Assembly (NCBI GenBank): GCA_040379385.1
Contig: JBEILF010000123.1
Location: 1 to 7,265 of the forward strand
Reading direction: 5' to 3'
Origin: UKL13-2 sp040379385
GTDB lineage: Bacteria; Pseudomonadota; Gammaproteobacteria; Burkholderiales; Usitatibacteraceae
DNA length: 7,265 bases
The notes beneath the pieces were generated by a model. The model did no database searches, was not told the origin of the DNA, and saw only the letters and a program-made list of their open reading frames with translations. Shown piece by piece: positions 6,308-7,265 of the stretch. Numbering within the stretch: the stretch's first letter is position 1; each line of letters opens with the position of its first letter. The position numbers and the translations under genes were made by a program.

Positions 6308-6352
6308 AAATTATGCCGTGGCGGACATGGTTAAACTTGGCTTGCATAATTT
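6308..6352. promoter_or_regulatory. Inverted repeat in divergent control region
   Basis: AAATTATGC (6308-6316) and GCATAATTT (6344-6352) are exact 9-base inverted copies, 27 bases apart. With one base of slippage the arms extend to GCGTGAAATTATGC and, read on the other strand, GCGAAAATTATGC. Each arm contains CATAAT on the strand pointing away from the centre, toward its own gene. The repeat may be a pair of -10 elements serving the divergent TraB/GumN and PhnD-like genes, a regulator-binding dyad, or both. The repeat is seen directly; its role is inferred. Confidence 0.45.
6322..6350 (+). promoter_or_regulatory. Candidate sigma-70 promoter of the PhnD-like gene
   Basis: CGGACA (6322-6327, four of six consensus bases) and CATAAT (6345-6350, five of six) are separated by 17 bases, the optimal spacing. 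Predicted initiation near 6357 leaves a leader of roughly 28 bases containing AGGGG (6373-6377), seven bases before the ATG at 6385. On the opposite strand CATAAT at 6310-6315 could serve the TraB/GumN gene, but I see no good -35 for it. No PhoB box was recognised by eye. Confidence 0.5.
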
Positions 6353-6384
6353 TCGCTCAGTTAGACTTAGAAAGGGGCGCAGCG

Positions 6385-7265
6385 ATGAAGCATCAAAAGA
6401 ATGAGCCTTGGCGAAAAAATTGGTTCGGCACGCTATTGGTTGCCGCAATCGCGGTTTGGTGTATTTCCGTTTCCCAGCCCGTAGCAGCCGGGGAATGTAA
6501 ATATCGCGGTGATCTGGATACGATGTACTGCGACGAGAACAAGGATCTGGTTGCGGATACACCCAAGGATAGCAACAGGCTGAAAAATCCGAATACCATC
6601 GTGTTCACCTATACCCCGGTGGAAGACCCGGCTGTGTACGAGAAAATTTTCCAGCCTTTCACGCAGGAGCTCGCCCGCTGCCTGGGGAAGAAAGTGATTT
6701 TCTATCAAGTCAATTCCAACGCCGCTGAAATCGAGGCGATGCGTTCCGGACGACTTCACGTTGGCGGATTCTCAACCGGCCCCACGGCGTTTGCGGTCAA
6801 CATCGCCGGTGCCGTGCCGTTTGCCGTCAAAGGCACTGAAATAGAGTTCCAGGGATACAACCTGCTGGTGATTGTGAAGAAATCGTCGCCATACATGAAG
6901 CTCGCCGACTTAAAGGGCAAAAAGCTCGCGCACACCTCGCCATCGTCCAACTCGGGCCACATGGCACCGCTGGCGCTGTTTCCTGCAGAAGGGCTGACGC
7001 CGGACAAGGATTACAAGATATTGTTTTCCGGCAAACACGATCAAAGCATCATGGGCGTGAACTCCGGCGACTACGATGCCGCCGCAGTCGCGTCCGACGT
7101 CTACCATCGCATGGCGTCCCGCGGCCAAATCAAAGAGGACGACTTCCGCATCATCTACAAGTCGAGCAAATTCCCGACTTCCAGCTTCGCCTACGCACAC
7201 GACCTTGAGCCAAGCTTCGCCAAGAGGTTGGTCAAGTGCTTCTACGACTACCGCTTCACACCAGA
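6385..7265 (+). CDS. PhnD-like phosphate/phosphite/phosphonate-type periplasmic binding protein (3' partial)
   Basis: The frame is open from ATG at 6385 to the window end, giving 293 codons with no stop, so the C-terminus is missing. AGGGG seven bases upstream supports the start. Residues 1-35 form a signal peptide: a charged start, a hydrophobic core at about 15-30, and a PVAA cleavage site before G36. No lipobox is evident, because AVWC does not fit. Residues 37-60 are a Cys-flanked acidic segment (C38, C49, then DENKDLVAD). The type II solute-binding fold follows: TIVFTYTPVEDPAVY at 71-85, NAAEIEAMRSGRLHVGGF at 112-129, the anion-binding-type TSPSSNSG at 184-191, and SGKHDQSIMGVNSGDYDAA at 215-233. 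These match the PhnD family, which delivers phosphonates, phosphite or related ligands to an ABC importer. Ligand choice cannot be read from sequence alone, and some PhnD-like proteins work as sensors rather than importers. It diverges from the TraB/GumN gene; partner permease and ATPase genes, if adjacent, lie beyond the window. Confidence 0.85.
   Translation, partial: MKHQKNEPWRKNWFGTLLVAAIAVWCISVSQPVAAGECKYRGDLDTMYCDENKDLVADTPKDSNRLKNPNTIVFTYTPVEDPAVYEKIFQPFTQELARCLGKKVIFYQVNSNAAEIEAMRSGRLHVGGFSTGPTAFAVNIAGAVPFAVKGTEIEFQGYNLLVIVKKSSPYMKLADLKGKKLAHTSPSSNSGHMAPLALFPAEGLTPDKDYKILFSGKHDQSIMGVNSGDYDAAAVASDVYHRMASRGQIKEDDFRIIYKSSKFPTSSFAYAHDLEPSFAKRLVKCFYDYRFTP

Noticed and set aside
6280..6384. 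PhoB-type phosphate box upstream of the PhnD-like gene
   Set aside because: No CTGTCAT-like direct repeats with 11-base spacing were visible, so phosphate control is not claimed.
6433..7200. Several minus-strand frames opposite the PhnD-like gene
   Set aside because: The plus-strand frame has a signal peptide, ribosome site and clear family motifs. The minus frames have none and are shadows of it.
1..7265. CRISPR arrays, tRNA or rRNA genes, insertion sequences, attachment sites
   Set aside because: No regularly spaced repeats, no tRNA-like cloverleaf arms, and no transposase or integrase motifs were seen on either strand. The genes appear intact and tightly packed.

Overview
This window looks like ordinary chromosome from a Gram-negative proteobacterium, most likely a betaproteobacterium. 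That is an inference from protein flavour (a Tat-exported AMIN-domain amidase beside tsaE, plus the HtpG and QueG sequence types), from the moderately high GC, and from the divergent tsaE-amiC / queG order. No rRNA, tRNA, CRISPR, insertion sequence or phage gene was recognised. Most of the content is conserved housekeeping. The unusual material is in the junctions between genes and in the incomplete gene at the right edge.

Layout, left to right. Bases 1-182 hold no gene I can identify, but they include a possible terminator for the leftward amidase gene. On the minus strand tsaE (tRNA t6A synthesis ATPase) is followed, 11 bases after its stop, by amiC (septal peptidoglycan amidase). queG (last step of queuosine synthesis) runs rightward from a start almost touching that of tsaE. 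It ends in a CTAG that also contains the stop of htpG (Hsp90) on the other strand. htpG is read leftward and is preceded by a good candidate sigma-32 heat-shock promoter. A four-run G-quadruplex motif lies directly against that promoter's -35 element. Upstream of htpG, on the same strand, is an exported TraB/GumN-family protein. Divergent from it across 105 bases is a PhnD-like periplasmic binding protein, cut by the window end and preceded by a sigma-70-like promoter inside an inverted repeat.

Functional reading. Two genes modify tRNA near the anticodon: tsaE acts on A37 and queG on position 34. amiC splits the septal wall during division, and tsaE-amiC looks like a two-gene transcription unit. 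htpG probably has its own heat-inducible transcription, with read-through from the TraB/GumN gene possible because no terminator is visible between them. The PhnD-like protein would bind phosphate, phosphite, a phosphonate or a related ligand, but its transporter partners are not in view. I found no clear novel multi-gene system. The best leads are the htpG control region, the TraB/phnD-like divergent control region, and the cysteine-flanked acidic N-terminal segment of the PhnD-like protein.
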